From the NCBI GenBank assembly GCA_023133595.1, contig JAGLWF010000002.1, forward strand, positions 62,001 to 126,000: a DNA stretch of 64,000 nucleotides, given 5' to 3'. The stretch comes from Nanobdellota archaeon (GTDB lineage Archaea > Nanobdellota > Nanobdellia > Woesearchaeales > WJKV01). A model generated the notes under the pieces. The model made no database searches. It saw nothing but the letters and a program-made list of their open reading frames with translations, and was not told the DNA's origin. Below, one piece after another: positions 8,754-17,348 of this stretch. Position 1 is the stretch's first letter. Each line of letters opens with the position of its first letter. The position numbers were made by a program, and so were the translations under genes.

Positions 8754-10376
8754 ATGCAACACATTTATGATAAAGGTGATAGATTGGCAGAAAAAGAGAC
8801 TTTCAAGGATAAAGTTGAGAAAATAAAGAAGAATAAGAGGATCAAAGATGAGAACAAAAACAAGGAGATCCTCAAGATAATCAACGCCACATTAGCTTCA
8901 CTTGAAAAAAAAGAAGATCAAGAGAAGTTCTTGAAAGAAGTCAAAGAAGCTGATCAGCTGGGCACTTTTATCGGCGATCCTTTGATCAAGTTCAATCTTA
9001 TACATGAAAAATATCAGCAGCAGATCGAGCCGCTGTACTTCTGGTTTCTTGGATTCCTGCGGGATTCAATGAAGATCAAGACCGGTGATATCAAGAAATT
9101 GATTGACACATACTCTGCATCAGAAGCTGCAGCTTTTCACAAACATATGGGTCAGAACATTGGTGCGATACAAGACAGGATATCTAATTCATTGATTACA
9201 ATCAACAGATTAGTAAAACAAGACCTCTTTAAGATGATCCGAGAGATCGGAATTATAACTGACAGGCTGGAGATGATATATTCTGGTGATAAGTTTGGTT
9301 CAGAAAGACCAGGCGGACCCCACAATGCAGCAGAGATCGCTGTAAAAGATATGTATATCAACCTGGTTGAAGGGGGTTCGAAAGCTCCTGGCTCTGTCTA
9401 TGGCCTGGGAAGTCAGGTCGGATTTATCACTTTGCCAGATTTATTTTTGCACACACATATCTTTGATAAAGATAAAGTTGAGAAAATCGTAGGTGGATTA
9501 GGCGGTGTGTCAACAAAAGTCAAAGAAGTTCTTGGTCGTAAATTGAAAGCTTACGCTATCTGGCGTTTTTCATACAAGAAAAATCTCGAGAGAAGGAGAA
9601 AATTCATGCTTACATACCTGAAACAATACTATAATACAATCCAGCTGAACATCCAGTGGATGAAACCGTATCTCCAGCAGATGAGACGGATGCAGATGCG
9701 CATGGATATCAAGGAAACACCGGATATTCTTGCAGCTATCGAGCAGACAGCAATGGAGATTGAATTGTTGGTGAAATTAGGCAAGGAAGAAAGTTACAAC
9801 AAAGTGGTTGTCCTGAACTTTTATTTTCGTACATCTCCTGAGACAGAGTTCTCGCAGAAGTATCAGGCACCAACAACCAAATTCATGGGCCGGATGGAGA
9901 TCACATTGAAAAGCTATGCTTTCACAGACGCGCAGATAAAAGCGTACGAACTTAATGCACAGATAGATGATTATGAATTACTTAATCAAATCGGTGGAGA
10001 TATCCAGGCAGCACTTGATTCTTTTGGAGCTGAGCTGAAGGTCTATCTTGAACAGGCTGACAAGGTTGGATCACAATCGTCAAAAGATGCTGTTACAGAA
10101 GCAAAAACCGCAATGAGAAAAGCAGGACCTCCAGGAGAACTGCCCCTGATTGTTGAGAAAAGAGCATGGTGGCATCCTATCGAACCTTTTGTCATGATTC
10201 CAAAAGGCTTTATCGATATTATCAGCATATTCATACAGCTCCCGAAATTCAAGCGGGAAAAAAAGCCATTAAAATCAGAACTAAAAACACAACTGGACGA
10301 TGTAAAGAGCAGCGCAACAGGAACAGCATGGCTGATCTATAATATCTTCAAGAAGTCTCATCGGATGGTAGCTTGA
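8754..10376 (+). CDS. Conserved unknown helical protein whose 3' end is duplicated downstream
   Basis: A 540-residue, mostly helical, highly charged protein I do not recognise. There is no signal peptide; long amphipathic helices run from about residue 250 to 430. The C-terminal segment FVMIPKGFIDIISIFIQLPKF may touch the membrane. A TATA box (about 8742-8751) leaves little room for the ATG at 8754. A GGTGAT ribosome site at 8775 precedes an in-frame TTG at 8784, so the true start may be ten codons later. Codon use is like the neighbouring core genes. Its last 29 codons recur in the accessory island, marking this gene end as the insertion point. Confidence 0.65.
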   Translation: MQHIYDKGDRLAEKETFKDKVEKIKKNKRIKDENKNKEILKIINATLASLEKKEDQEKFLKEVKEADQLGTFIGDPLIKFNLIHEKYQQQIEPLYFWFLGFLRDSMKIKTGDIKKLIDTYSASEAAAFHKHMGQNIGAIQDRISNSLITINRLVKQDLFKMIREIGIITDRLEMIYSGDKFGSERPGGPHNAAEIAVKDMYINLVEGGSKAPGSVYGLGSQVGFITLPDLFLHTHIFDKDKVEKIVGGLGGVSTKVKEVLGRKLKAYAIWRFSYKKNLERRRKFMLTYLKQYYNTIQLNIQWMKPYLQQMRRMQMRMDIKETPDILAAIEQTAMEIELLVKLGKEESYNKVVVLNFYFRTSPETEFSQKYQAPTTKFMGRMEITLKSYAFTDAQIKAYELNAQIDDYELLNQIGGDIQAALDSFGAELKVYLEQADKVGSQSSKDAVTEAKTAMRKAGPPGELPLIVEKRAWWHPIEPFVMIPKGFIDIISIFIQLPKFKREKKPLKSELKTQLDDVKSSATGTAWLIYNIFKKSHRMVA

Positions 10377-10382
10377 AGCGAA

Positions 10383-10433
10383 AAACTTATATTCTAGAGT
10401 ATATACTTCCCTTTATGGGGGAAGAAAACTAAA
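10383..10433 (+). promoter_or_regulatory. Duplicated promoter region, copy 1
   Basis: ACTTATATT at 10385-10393 is a TATA-like box about 40-50 bases before the ATG of the zinc-ribbon gene. The whole stretch to the start codon, including a G-rich run just before it, is nearly identical to 25971-26025, which precedes another cassette gene. It therefore travels with the gene-end repeat. Confidence 0.6.
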
Positions 10434-10622
10434 ATGGGTAACCAAAAACTAAAATGTCCTAAATGTGGAGCTGAGAATATCATAGATATATTCAAAGCAA
10501 CAGAAGGAAGTAGAGTGCTATGTAAAGGTTGTAACAATTTTATCACATTACATTTTAAGGGTAAAACGCCTAAACAGATCTTAGAAGATGCCAAAAACCA
10601 AATCAGGAGGGCATTTAGATAA
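10434..10622 (+). CDS. Small zinc-ribbon protein
   Basis: A 62-residue protein with two CxxC knuckles (CPKCGAENI... and ...CKGCNN, about residues 8-36) followed by a helical tail. It is the first gene of a four-gene plus-strand operon. Its stop lies one base before the next ATG. Such ribbons bind nucleic acid or act as structural modules; no specific role can be read from the sequence. It starts within the region duplicated from the core gene end. Confidence 0.7.
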   Translation: MGNQKLKCPKCGAENIIDIFKATEGSRVLCKGCNNFITLHFKGKTPKQILEDAKNQIRRAFR

Positions 10623-10623
10623 A

Positions 10624-11364
10624 ATGAAAATAATTGATGCTACTCGGAAACAGATGAAGTTAAAAGGATTAACACCAAACCACGCAGATAATTTAATCAA
10701 AGAATTTGAGTTAATTATTACGGAGGAAAGAGAAGGATTTAAAAATATCAGTAGTAGTGATATTGATACTTTAAAAATTCTAAGAATCTTATTAGAAAAA
10801 TTACAAGATATAGATAAAGATTCCATTTCTTTTGCATCAATGGAGTGGCGTGAAAAGAATCTTAATCTCTCAAAGTTGGAGAAGTTAGTTGAAGAATTAG
10901 AAATGAATGGCATTAGTACTCAATCACTAAAATCATTCGGAGGCCACATATATTTTGAAGTTCTTGATAAAATACAATTTAGAGATTATATATATTTGGC
11001 GATAGATGAGATTATAGCTAAACTCAAATCACCTCAAAAAGAGCCAGAAGAGAAAGGAAGGAAACATCATGTAACTGTTAAGGGCAATGAAAATCTGATA
11101 ATAATAGATTCTAACGAGAATATTATTAACTCAACCGTAATAAATAATTTTAAACTGATCTATGAAATAATAAATAAGTCGAACATTTCCAACAAGGAAG
11201 AAGTTAGGAATAAAGTAACTGAAATCGAATCAGAGATAGAAAAAGAGAATCCGGATGTTAATATAATAAAAAAAGCTTATGATTATATTAAAAAATATGC
11301 GAGCATTATAGTCCCAGTATTACAAATTGTGATACCAGAAGCATTGAAAAGAGGATTTAGTTGA
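10624..11364 (+). CDS. Unknown cytosolic protein with G-N repeat motif, second gene of membrane operon
   Basis: A 246-residue protein with a helical N-terminal half (residues 1-135) and then TVKGNENLIIIDSNENI at about 151-167. This hydrophobic G-N/N-E repeat resembles the short repeats proposed as amyloid signalling motifs in NLR-type and defence proteins. A C-terminal helix (about 215-245) ends in IIVPVLQIVIPEAL. The ATG at 10624 is preceded by GGAGGG at 10606-10611; a longer in-frame start would overlap the zinc-ribbon gene. The next gene begins with a matching motif, suggesting the two proteins interact. The function is unknown and the motif interpretation is an inference. Confidence 0.6.
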   Translation: MKIIDATRKQMKLKGLTPNHADNLIKEFELIITEEREGFKNISSSDIDTLKILRILLEKLQDIDKDSISFASMEWREKNLNLSKLEKLVEELEMNGISTQSLKSFGGHIYFEVLDKIQFRDYIYLAIDEIIAKLKSPQKEPEEKGRKHHVTVKGNENLIIIDSNENIINSTVINNFKLIYEIINKSNISNKEEVRNKVTEIESEIEKENPDVNIIKKAYDYIKKYASIIVPVLQIVIPEALKRGFS

Positions 11365-11366
11365 AA

Positions 11367-11903
11367 ATGGGAGACAATCTTGAAATCAAAGGGGATAAAA
11401 ATACAGTAATCAAAGGGGATGGAAATGTCGTAAATTTACCTCCAAAAGATAATAATTATAATATTCCCGTAAATGATAAGTTAGATCTCTTTGTCTCAAT
11501 AGGAAGATGGTTGCATAATAAAGTTGGGAAGAAAAGGTTTTTGATAATTATGATAGTTCCATTAATACTATCTCTGTTGATTTTTGTGGGGGATATATTA
11601 TGGATTACTGATATTGCAAGATTAGATAATTTTGAACTCAATCACTTTTATATCATAATTATCACTATTCTCATAATTAGCATATGTGGAACATTTTTAC
11701 AGTTGTATAAAACTAGATTATGTCCCAAGTGCAAAAAAGTATTTGCTCTGAGAGAACACAAACCCCAGAAACATTTAGGTCAAGGAGTTTATAAGGGTAA
11801 AATAATACATAACATTAAACAGTTCTTAAAATGTGATTTCTGCAATCATGAACTAGAACACGAATATATTGAAGAGGAAGAAATAAAGAAAAATGAATAT
11901 TGA
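11367..11903 (+). CDS. Two-pass membrane protein with N-terminal G-D-N motif and zinc ribbon
   Basis: A 178-residue protein. Residues 1-23 contain LEIKGDKNTVIKGDGNVV, a twice-repeated IKGDxN unit like that in the upstream protein. Two membrane helices follow at about 57-80 and 94-113, then a C-terminal ribbon C119-xx-C122 ... C156-xx-C159. The arrangement of an N-terminal recruitment motif with a membrane module resembles membrane effectors of abortive-infection systems, but this is inferred from architecture only. A TTG six bases earlier overlaps the previous stop; the ATG with GAGG upstream is preferred. It overlaps the next gene by 11 bases. Confidence 0.62.
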   Translation: MGDNLEIKGDKNTVIKGDGNVVNLPPKDNNYNIPVNDKLDLFVSIGRWLHNKVGKKRFLIIMIVPLILSLLIFVGDILWITDIARLDNFELNHFYIIIITILIISICGTFLQLYKTRLCPKCKKVFALREHKPQKHLGQGVYKGKIIHNIKQFLKCDFCNHELEHEYIEEEEIKKNEY

Positions 11904-12639
11904 TATTAAATCATTTAAAATTGGATCACTTAGACTTAGAAAAATAAGTAATAAATTAAAAGTTTTATTTGTACTCTTATCATACATACTTTTGATTATA
12001 TTTTCAATTTTGCTTATAGTCTCTAAAAACTTTTCTCCTTTAGGTCAAAGTTTATTAGTAGGACTGATTTTAATTCTATTTACATATTTTTTCACTAAAC
12101 ATGTTTTTGAGTTTGAAAAAAGAAGCAGATGGGAAAAAATTCAGAAGAATGCAACATTAAATCTTTGTGAAGAATTTTCAAAAATTTTAAGTGATATTGA
12201 AGATCTATGTAGCCTTACTGAAGCCTCTTCTTTTGATCATGAAGTTTCAGATAACAGATATTGGGAAAAACACAGTAAAATCGTTCTTGCAAAGTTAAAA
12301 AAAGCTGCAGATGCAAGAAATATAAATATAAACCAACATCTAAAGGATTCTTTATTGAATGATGAATTTGAAACTTTTCGTAAAGGAGAGGCCTATATAA
12401 ATCGATTTCAATTAAAATATTGGGATTATTTAGAGGCAGATGTTATAATAAACTTGATTAATATTCAAAAGGCATGTCACAGTATAGACCAACAAATTAA
12501 AATTAGAAATATCGAAACTCAAAATAGGAAAAATGAAGCAAGAGATAAAAAAATATTAAGTGGAATAGAAAAACAACTTCAAATTATTATTAAAGGCATA
12601 CAAGTTCTTATTTGTAAAGGAATTTTAAAATACAGATAA
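11893..12639 (+). CDS. Two-pass membrane protein with helical cytosolic domain
   Basis: A 248-residue protein with membrane segments at about residues 25-45 and 51-70 and a long helical, charged C-terminal part (about 75-245). It starts inside the last codons of the previous gene, so it is translationally coupled to it and ends the operon. It has no recognised family. The neighbours suggest a membrane-associated complex. The codon use is strongly AT-rich, unlike the ribosomal genes upstream. Confidence 0.6.
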   Translation: MNIDIKSFKIGSLRLRKISNKLKVLFVLLSYILLIIFSILLIVSKNFSPLGQSLLVGLILILFTYFFTKHVFEFEKRSRWEKIQKNATLNLCEEFSKILSDIEDLCSLTEASSFDHEVSDNRYWEKHSKIVLAKLKKAADARNININQHLKDSLLNDEFETFRKGEAYINRFQLKYWDYLEADVIINLINIQKACHSIDQQIKIRNIETQNRKNEARDKKILSGIEKQLQIIIKGIQVLICKGILKYR

Positions 12640-12677
12640 AAGCTAAATTTTTTTATTTATCTAAAAGCTCATTTAAC

Positions 12678-12740
12678 TTAATTCAAACTCTCCTCAACAA
12701 TCTTTATCTCATCTTTAGTCAAATCATATAATTTGTAAAC
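12678..12740 (-). pseudogene. Remnant of a VYxLYxLTxxEIxIVE tail
   Basis: In the minus-strand frame starting at 12740 the sequence encodes VYKLYDLTKDEIKIVEESLN and a stop. This tail is typical of the C-terminus of large DNA methyltransferase-type restriction proteins. It is nearly identical to the 26-codon gene at 20420-20500, at both DNA and protein level, but lacks a start codon here. It lies directly downstream of the protease gene at 12745. I read it as a leftover of a recombination or deletion. Confidence 0.55.
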
Positions 12741-12744
12741 CCTT

Positions 12745-13527
12745 TTATTGATTCAATAAATCTATTTCTTTTTCTATTTCTTCATATATATTTAAAATAT
12801 TATCTGGGTTTAAAGATACATTCTTGAGATTATCAAAAATCCTACCTATTTGAACTTTCTCAAAATGAAGCTCTAATTTATTTCTAATCATATTTATTTG
12901 TTCATTTATTTTCTCGGTCTCAATACTATCTTTGTCTATTAAATATAAAAAAGAATATAATTTAAATATGATCTCAAATATTCTATCAAAATTATTATTG
13001 TTTTCTGTCCGTTGCTTCTCATCTTGATTATCACAAATATGCAGAGTAGTCTTATAACTCTCTATGTTGTTTTCAATATTATTTAAATTGCAATCTTTGC
13101 AAAATATACATATCCTTTTGAATAATAAATTCATATCAATTTCCGATAAGAATTTATCCGCCAAATATTCATTGTATTCATCACAAAATATAACGTTTTG
13201 TGAACAAGGCTGATGATATAATATATGACCTAATTCATGGATAAAAATGAAAGTTTGATCTTCGGTAGTTTTGGTAAAAAAAGTATCATTTAGAAGAATA
13301 AATTTGTTATGATAGCATGTTAAAGCGGTGCCCTTATTTTCAATAAAATAAGTTTTATCAATTTGATCAAGTTTATTTAAAAGATCCTCAAAAGGAATAG
13401 AAAAATTTAAAGAGGAAAAACGTCTGGAAATCTCAAGATATTTCCGTTGTAATTCAGAAAATAGTTCATTCAGTTTTTTTTCTTTGTTTTTTGAATTATT
13501 CCTAATCCCTATTTTTATTTCAATCAT
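12745..13527 (-). CDS. HExxH metallopeptidase-like protein (ImmA/IrrE type), paralogue 1
   Basis: A 260-residue protein with HELGH at residues 97-101 and a probable third zinc ligand in EYNEYLAD (E120). This is the gluzincin arrangement seen in ImmA/IrrE-type and other regulatory peptidases. Strands before the HExxH include a cradle for substrate. The C-terminal 120 residues are helical. There is no signal peptide, so it is cytosolic. A close paralogue lies at 26835-27623, and similarity extends into the upstream DNA. It might cleave a repressor or antitoxin, but no partner gene is identifiable beside it. Confidence 0.68.
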   Translation of the reverse strand: MIEIKIGIRNNSKNKEKKLNELFSELQRKYLEISRRFSSLNFSIPFEDLLNKLDQIDKTYFIENKGTALTCYHNKFILLNDTFFTKTTEDQTFIFIHELGHILYHQPCSQNVIFCDEYNEYLADKFLSEIDMNLLFKRICIFCKDCNLNNIENNIESYKTTLHICDNQDEKQRTENNNNFDRIFEIIFKLYSFLYLIDKDSIETEKINEQINMIRNKLELHFEKVQIGRIFDNLKNVSLNPDNILNIYEEIEKEIDLLNQ

Positions 13528-13591
13528 GATAAATTATGTATCAATCTAATTAATTTAATAATCTTTTTTTTTCTTCAATCTTTTGTGCATC

Positions 13592-14206
13592 TTAAATTAT
13601 GATCATTTTATCAGTGTTCCTATAACATCCTTGAAGGATCTTTCTTTTTTTACTTTTAGATGGTTTTATAATAATACTTATCAAACCGAATATAAACGCT
13701 GCGATAATAAATCCCGAACTTACAGTTATTTTATGACTTGTCCTGCTATAATAATACCAATCTTTTAAATCTCCTAATGTCCCTGCATAACAAAAAGCCG
13801 TGGGGTCTTCAGGGTATATTAAAGCGATAGGTTCACTATCTAATCTTAAATAAACAGGATTATCTTTATGAAGAGTTACGTTGGGAGCATTTTCAACTTT
13901 GAAAAGTTTGATCGCAAATAGGTCTCGTTCCCGATCAATACAATTTTGATCGGAGTATTTTTTAATCAGATTATTAAGTTTTCTGCATGCTGGATCTGTG
14001 CTACAATGGCGTACCTCGTCTTGTGGCTGTCTATAGAAGCCTTCTGCCCCCAGTCTCGTGAAAATGATATCATTAAGAAGATCATATCCTCTAAAAGATT
14101 CATATTCTGGAGTACTTTCAATATGATAATTGAAACCTGCCATTAGAACTGGTGCGAGGATTGCTAAAACTCCAAAAATTATTTTCAATGATTTTCTTTT
14201 GCTCAT
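13592..14206 (-). CDS. Unknown protein with two terminal membrane helices
   Basis: A 204-residue protein with a membrane segment near each end (about residues 8-25 and 160-180). A 130-residue region between them is probably outside the cell and contains four cysteines that could pair (CSTDPAC, C of QNCID, FCYAG). The C-terminal tail is very basic. No family was recognised. It follows the protease gene on the same strand and may be transcribed before it from a promoter near 14230. Confidence 0.55.
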   Translation of the reverse strand: MSKRKSLKIIFGVLAILAPVLMAGFNYHIESTPEYESFRGYDLLNDIIFTRLGAEGFYRQPQDEVRHCSTDPACRKLNNLIKKYSDQNCIDRERDLFAIKLFKVENAPNVTLHKDNPVYLRLDSEPIALIYPEDPTAFCYAGTLGDLKDWYYYSRTSHKITVSSGFIIAAFIFGLISIIIKPSKSKKRKILQGCYRNTDKMIII

Positions 14207-14265
14207 TTTATCATCATCTCCACTTCACCAACCCAATAACTCATCCCAATTCTCCGAAATCCAAT

Positions 14266-14679
14266 CTAATACTTTCCAAAAGAAGTATATGAAGAACAAC
14301 TACCTCTAGGGATAACTTTTGTTTTCAATTCTTCGCCTAAAAAAGCTCTAAATTGCTCACACCAACCACATCTGAATTGTCCTGAGATTATTTTTACTTT
14401 ATATTCTTGATCATTTATCTTAGTAATACTTAATTTTGCCATATGCTTAAATCTCCATATTGCCTTTTTAAAGATTGATTCGATTCTCTCAGGATTGAGC
14501 AATTTCTTTGAAGCCTGAATTAGTAACTCGCATTCCAAAGGAGTTTCTTGAGAAATCTGGTTTTTAGTTATTTTAATAGAAGGTTCGGTGTTAAAAATCT
14601 TTTCTTCTTCTTCTCGTCTCTTCAATATACTCTCTGGAAGTTTTAGGTTTCCTTCTTCATCATATTCAGCTTTGATCAT
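14266..14679 (-). CDS. Unknown small protein with CxxC motif
   Basis: A 137-residue cytosolic protein. The N-terminal start MIKAEYDEEGNLKLP resembles small archaeal proteins that begin with a beta hairpin. Near the C-terminus are FRCGWCEQFRAFLGEEL and a Ser-rich CSSYTSF end. CGWC could be a redox-active or metal-binding pair. Its function is unknown. A TATA-like ATTTATAAAA (about 14702-14711) lies upstream of the ATG. Confidence 0.5.
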   Translation of the reverse strand: MIKAEYDEEGNLKLPESILKRREEEEKIFNTEPSIKITKNQISQETPLECELLIQASKKLLNPERIESIFKKAIWRFKHMAKLSITKINDQEYKVKIISGQFRCGWCEQFRAFLGEELKTKVIPRGSCSSYTSFGKY

Positions 14680-14734
14680 TTTTATATGCTATATCTCGGA
14701 GATTTATAAAATCTTCCACCCCACATAACCTCCA

Positions 14735-14752
14735 GGCTCACTTCGTTCGCAG
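14735..14752 (+). repeat. Cassette-boundary site 1 (CTCACTTCGTTCGCAG)
   Basis: Contains the exact core CTCACTTCGTTCGCAG, preceded by GG. The next roughly 90 bases resemble those after site 4 at 27733 (TTATATGG and ATGTTCGTTTA blocks), so these two sites share a longer repeat. Each precedes a plus-strand gene of phage or mobile type. Confidence 0.8.
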
Positions 14753-14896
14753 TAAGATTATCTTTTGGAGTTATATGGGATGTTCGTTTAATAGCAGTGA
14801 AGTTCAGTCATTTTTAGGAGCTAACAAATAGAAAGCAAACTTCTTACAAAAGCTTTAAATATAAAAACTTCTTAAAATTATCAAGGTGACATGAAA

Positions 14897-15268
14897 ATGC
14901 CAAATTGTCGTAAATGTGGGTCATATACAAAATACAATAACGGTTTGTGTTATTCTTGTTATAATAATCGAAATTCTAAAAAGGGCAAAGTGTATTTTGG
15001 AGAGTCAACCAGAAAGGACGGAACTAAAAAGATATACACTGGTCAAACAAAACGTAGTGTTTATGAGCGAGTAGGAGAACATTTGAAAGAAGTTAAAAAG
15101 CCTAAGTCCAAAACATATACTGGAAGAGGAACCGGATTTAAGCTATTAGGAAGTATTTTTTCAAATAATCGTTTTAAAGCAGAAAGATCCATTAAAAAGA
15201 TGTCTCCTGAAGCTAAGAGAAGTTTAGCAAAAAAAGGTGCAAGGAAATATAAGAAGAAAAGAAGTTGA
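14897..15268 (+). CDS. Zinc-finger plus GIY-YIG nuclease-like protein
   Basis: A 123-residue protein. Residues 1-25 hold CRKCGS...CYSCYNN, a zinc knuckle. The rest matches a GIY-YIG domain: VYFGES in place of GIY, KIYTGQTKRSVYERVGEH with the second Tyr-x-Gly and catalytic Arg, and KAERSIKKMSPEAKRSLAKK with the catalytic Glu. GIY-YIG enzymes cut DNA in mobile introns, repair and restriction. The ATG at 14897 lies seven bases after GGTGA; an ATG six bases earlier is too close to that site. A TATA-like TTTAAATATA (about 14862-14871) precedes it. Confidence 0.7.
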   Translation: MPNCRKCGSYTKYNNGLCYSCYNNRNSKKGKVYFGESTRKDGTKKIYTGQTKRSVYERVGEHLKEVKKPKSKTYTGRGTGFKLLGSIFSNNRFKAERSIKKMSPEAKRSLAKKGARKYKKKRS

Positions 15269-15444
15269 TTCTAAGTATTAGAAGTTTACCCTTTATTCTT
15301 GTCGATGAATTTTTCAGTTTCTTACTTATTTCTGTTACAAATATAATTGGATAACTTTTGTAAAATCATTGAATGCAAAAAATCCTTATTAGTTCTATTT
15401 AAAACGATATATTTAAATAGTATATCCTACTAGTAGAAAGCAAT

Positions 15445-15729
15445 ATGATATTTAATGAACAAATTGCTCAACAAAAATTAAATCAAATAGCAGAAAAACA
15501 TTTGTTAAGTCCAATCTTACTACAAAATATAGTGTGGGGGAGATCGCAAGGTTGGTCTCAAACTAGAATTGCTCAAGAATATAACATTAATCCCAACACA
15601 GTTTCAAAGTATTCAAGAATTCTTGAAAGAGAGATGAATGCTAATGAAATTAAAGAATTGCTTATAATTATTGGCTTAATATTGGGAGCTGGTTATATAA
15701 TCAAAGAGTTATTTAGACAAAGGAGGTGA
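15445..15729 (+). CDS. Helix-turn-helix protein with C-terminal membrane helix
   Basis: A 94-residue protein. The segment GWSQTRIAQEYNINPNTVSK (about residues 33-52) is a clear helix-turn-helix. A hydrophobic segment LLIIIGLILGAGYII (about 72-87) would anchor it in the membrane. A TATA-like stretch (ATATATTTAAATAG, about 15407-15420) precedes the ATG. It is followed six bases later by a small membrane protein gene and carries that gene's ribosome site within its last codons. Confidence 0.65.
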   Translation: MIFNEQIAQQKLNQIAEKHLLSPILLQNIVWGRSQGWSQTRIAQEYNINPNTVSKYSRILEREMNANEIKELLIIIGLILGAGYIIKELFRQRR

Positions 15730-15734
15730 ATAAA

Positions 15735-15881
15735 ATGGATAATGTCAGACTTGCGAAAAACCGATTTGAAGTTGATTTTCTTCCACCTTATGGAAAACCA
15801 GAAGTAACTTTAACAGGGGAGATCGCAACAATTGCAGGAATAATTTTTGCAGCAGGACTTGCTTTAACATATTTAGAGTAA
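15735..15881 (+). CDS. Small single-pass membrane protein
   Basis: A 48-residue gene supported by an excellent ribosome site, AGGAGGTGA at 15721-15729, five bases before the ATG. The protein has a polar N-terminus (about 25 residues) and a C-terminal hydrophobic segment with IATIAGIIFAAGLAL, ending LTYLE. It is translationally coupled to the upstream helix-turn-helix membrane protein. Its role is unknown, but a two-component membrane pair is plausible. Confidence 0.6.
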   Translation: MDNVRLAKNRFEVDFLPPYGKPEVTLTGEIATIAGIIFAAGLALTYLE

Positions 15882-15972
15882 GATCATCTTTATTTTTTTA
15901 TTAAAAATAGTTATAGTCCCAAGTCTCAACTTATTTTGTAGAGTGTAACCTTTTATTATTGTTATTAATGTA

Positions 15973-15987
15973 TCACTTCGTTCGCAG
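15973..15987 (+). repeat. Cassette-boundary site 2 (TCACTTCGTTCGCAG)
   Basis: An exact TCACTTCGTTCGCAG. The next 19 bases, GATAAGAAATCAAAGCCCA, are identical to those after site 3 at 25817. It is followed 23 bases later by a short remnant of the core gene 3' end. Confidence 0.8.
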
Positions 15988-16009
15988 GATAAGAAATCAA
16001 AGCCCAACG

Positions 16010-16030
16010 TCACATAGGATGGTTGCTTAA
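16010..16030 (+). pseudogene. Seven-codon remnant of the 540-residue gene's 3' end
   Basis: TCACATAGGATGG then TTGCTTAA reads S-H-R-M-V-A-stop, the exact C-terminus of the protein encoded at 8754-10376. A G-rich TTTGGGGGTA follows, as at the other two copies. It is placed directly after boundary site 2. The match is short, so chance cannot be excluded from this copy alone; position and flanks support it. Confidence 0.55.
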
Positions 16031-16075
16031 TTTGGGGGTAATGTTTAAAAATAAAACGATAACAAACCTACTAAC

Positions 16076-17272
16076 ATGGAAGATAAAAAATCAAAGTTTT
16101 CTGAAAATTTTAGGCTATTTAAGAAATATTACTTTACCAAAAAATTCAAAGTTAAAGATGTTCATTTAGAATTTAATAAAACATCTGAAAAAGGAAAAGT
16201 TGTATTTGATAAAAATGGAAAAGATCTGGTGCTTGAAGGATCAGAACAAGATTTCATGGAATTATGTTTTAAACTTAAAAGCACAATAAGGAATGGGAAA
16301 AATGAGATAGTGGACATTTCTACAACTCCTGCCCATGATACAAATACCTATTATAAAAACATGGAAGTTTTTACTTCTAAAGCTAAAACTGATATAAAGG
16401 AATTAGTAAAAGATTTAGATCAAGGAAAAGGCAAGATCTCTCCTGATGTTGATTTAAAAGAAGGGGTTATATCAATTCTAAAAAAAGATTTTGAAAATAA
16501 GCATGCAAAGGAGATTCTGAGTAATTATTTCGAGTCTATTGCTTTACTAATATTAAGATTAAAACCAATTCATATATTATATGAAAAAATAAAGAAGAAC
16601 TTAGTGAAGAATGAATCGAGATTCAATAAGAACATTCAATTAATTGACCAAATATTTAAACAGGCTCTTAAATCAGATTCTAAAATAACTCCTATTCTGA
16701 TTTTAGATAAGAAGTGTATTGTTGATCTTGAGTTTTTGTTGCGGACTGTATATGAGACAATTAAATCAATAGATCAAAGATGGCAAAAACTATACCCTTC
16801 CACAGGTGGAGTTATGGAAGGAAAGGAAGCTATGAAATTTATTGCTGGAGATTATGAGAAATTGTTTGAAGTGATTAATGATCCATTAAGAGATTTTACC
16901 TGCTTATTGAATAAGAACAATGAAGAAGTGGTTTTGTCATCAGAGGAACAAATACTAAATTTTCTAAAAAGAAAAGGTTTTTCAGACTTAGTTTCTACTG
17001 TTGATAACGATCTAAGGAACGCTTCAGCCCATAACTCAATCGATTTCTCTCAAAAAGGCAAATTATTATTATATGACGGAAAACATAAAAAAAGAAGATT
17101 ACTCAAAGTTTTAAAATATCAACAAGTGTTAGATAAATATGAGAAATTAAGCGATCTTGCTTTAGCTACGATATTTGGTTATATAATGAATTTAGAAGTT
17201 CACTATTTGTTTGCTTTGGATTCTCCTGAATTTAAGTTCTTTGTCGTAGAGAATAAGCCTAAGCAAACATAA
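16076..17272 (+). CDS. Large unknown protein with C-terminal HEPN-like RX4H motif
   Basis: A 398-residue cytosolic helical protein. Near the C-terminus RNASAH (R314, H319) fits the RX4-6H active-site motif of HEPN ribonuclease domains and lies in the expected all-helical context, followed by YGYIMNLEVHYLF-like helices. The N-terminal 120 residues are mixed alpha/beta and may sense a signal. It is flanked by boundary site 2 upstream and the convergent restriction operon downstream. I infer an RNA-cleaving toxin or defence protein; the family is not named with certainty. Confidence 0.55.
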   Translation: MEDKKSKFSENFRLFKKYYFTKKFKVKDVHLEFNKTSEKGKVVFDKNGKDLVLEGSEQDFMELCFKLKSTIRNGKNEIVDISTTPAHDTNTYYKNMEVFTSKAKTDIKELVKDLDQGKGKISPDVDLKEGVISILKKDFENKHAKEILSNYFESIALLILRLKPIHILYEKIKKNLVKNESRFNKNIQLIDQIFKQALKSDSKITPILILDKKCIVDLEFLLRTVYETIKSIDQRWQKLYPSTGGVMEGKEAMKFIAGDYEKLFEVINDPLRDFTCLLNKNNEEVVLSSEEQILNFLKRKGFSDLVSTVDNDLRNASAHNSIDFSQKGKLLLYDGKHKKRRLLKVLKYQQVLDKYEKLSDLALATIFGYIMNLEVHYLFALDSPEFKFFVVENKPKQT

Positions 17273-17348
17273 CAATGTATTTTATTGCTTCTGTTATTTT
17301 TCTGATTACCTAACATTGTTTTTGTCCTTTCTTCTTATTCTTAAAGGA

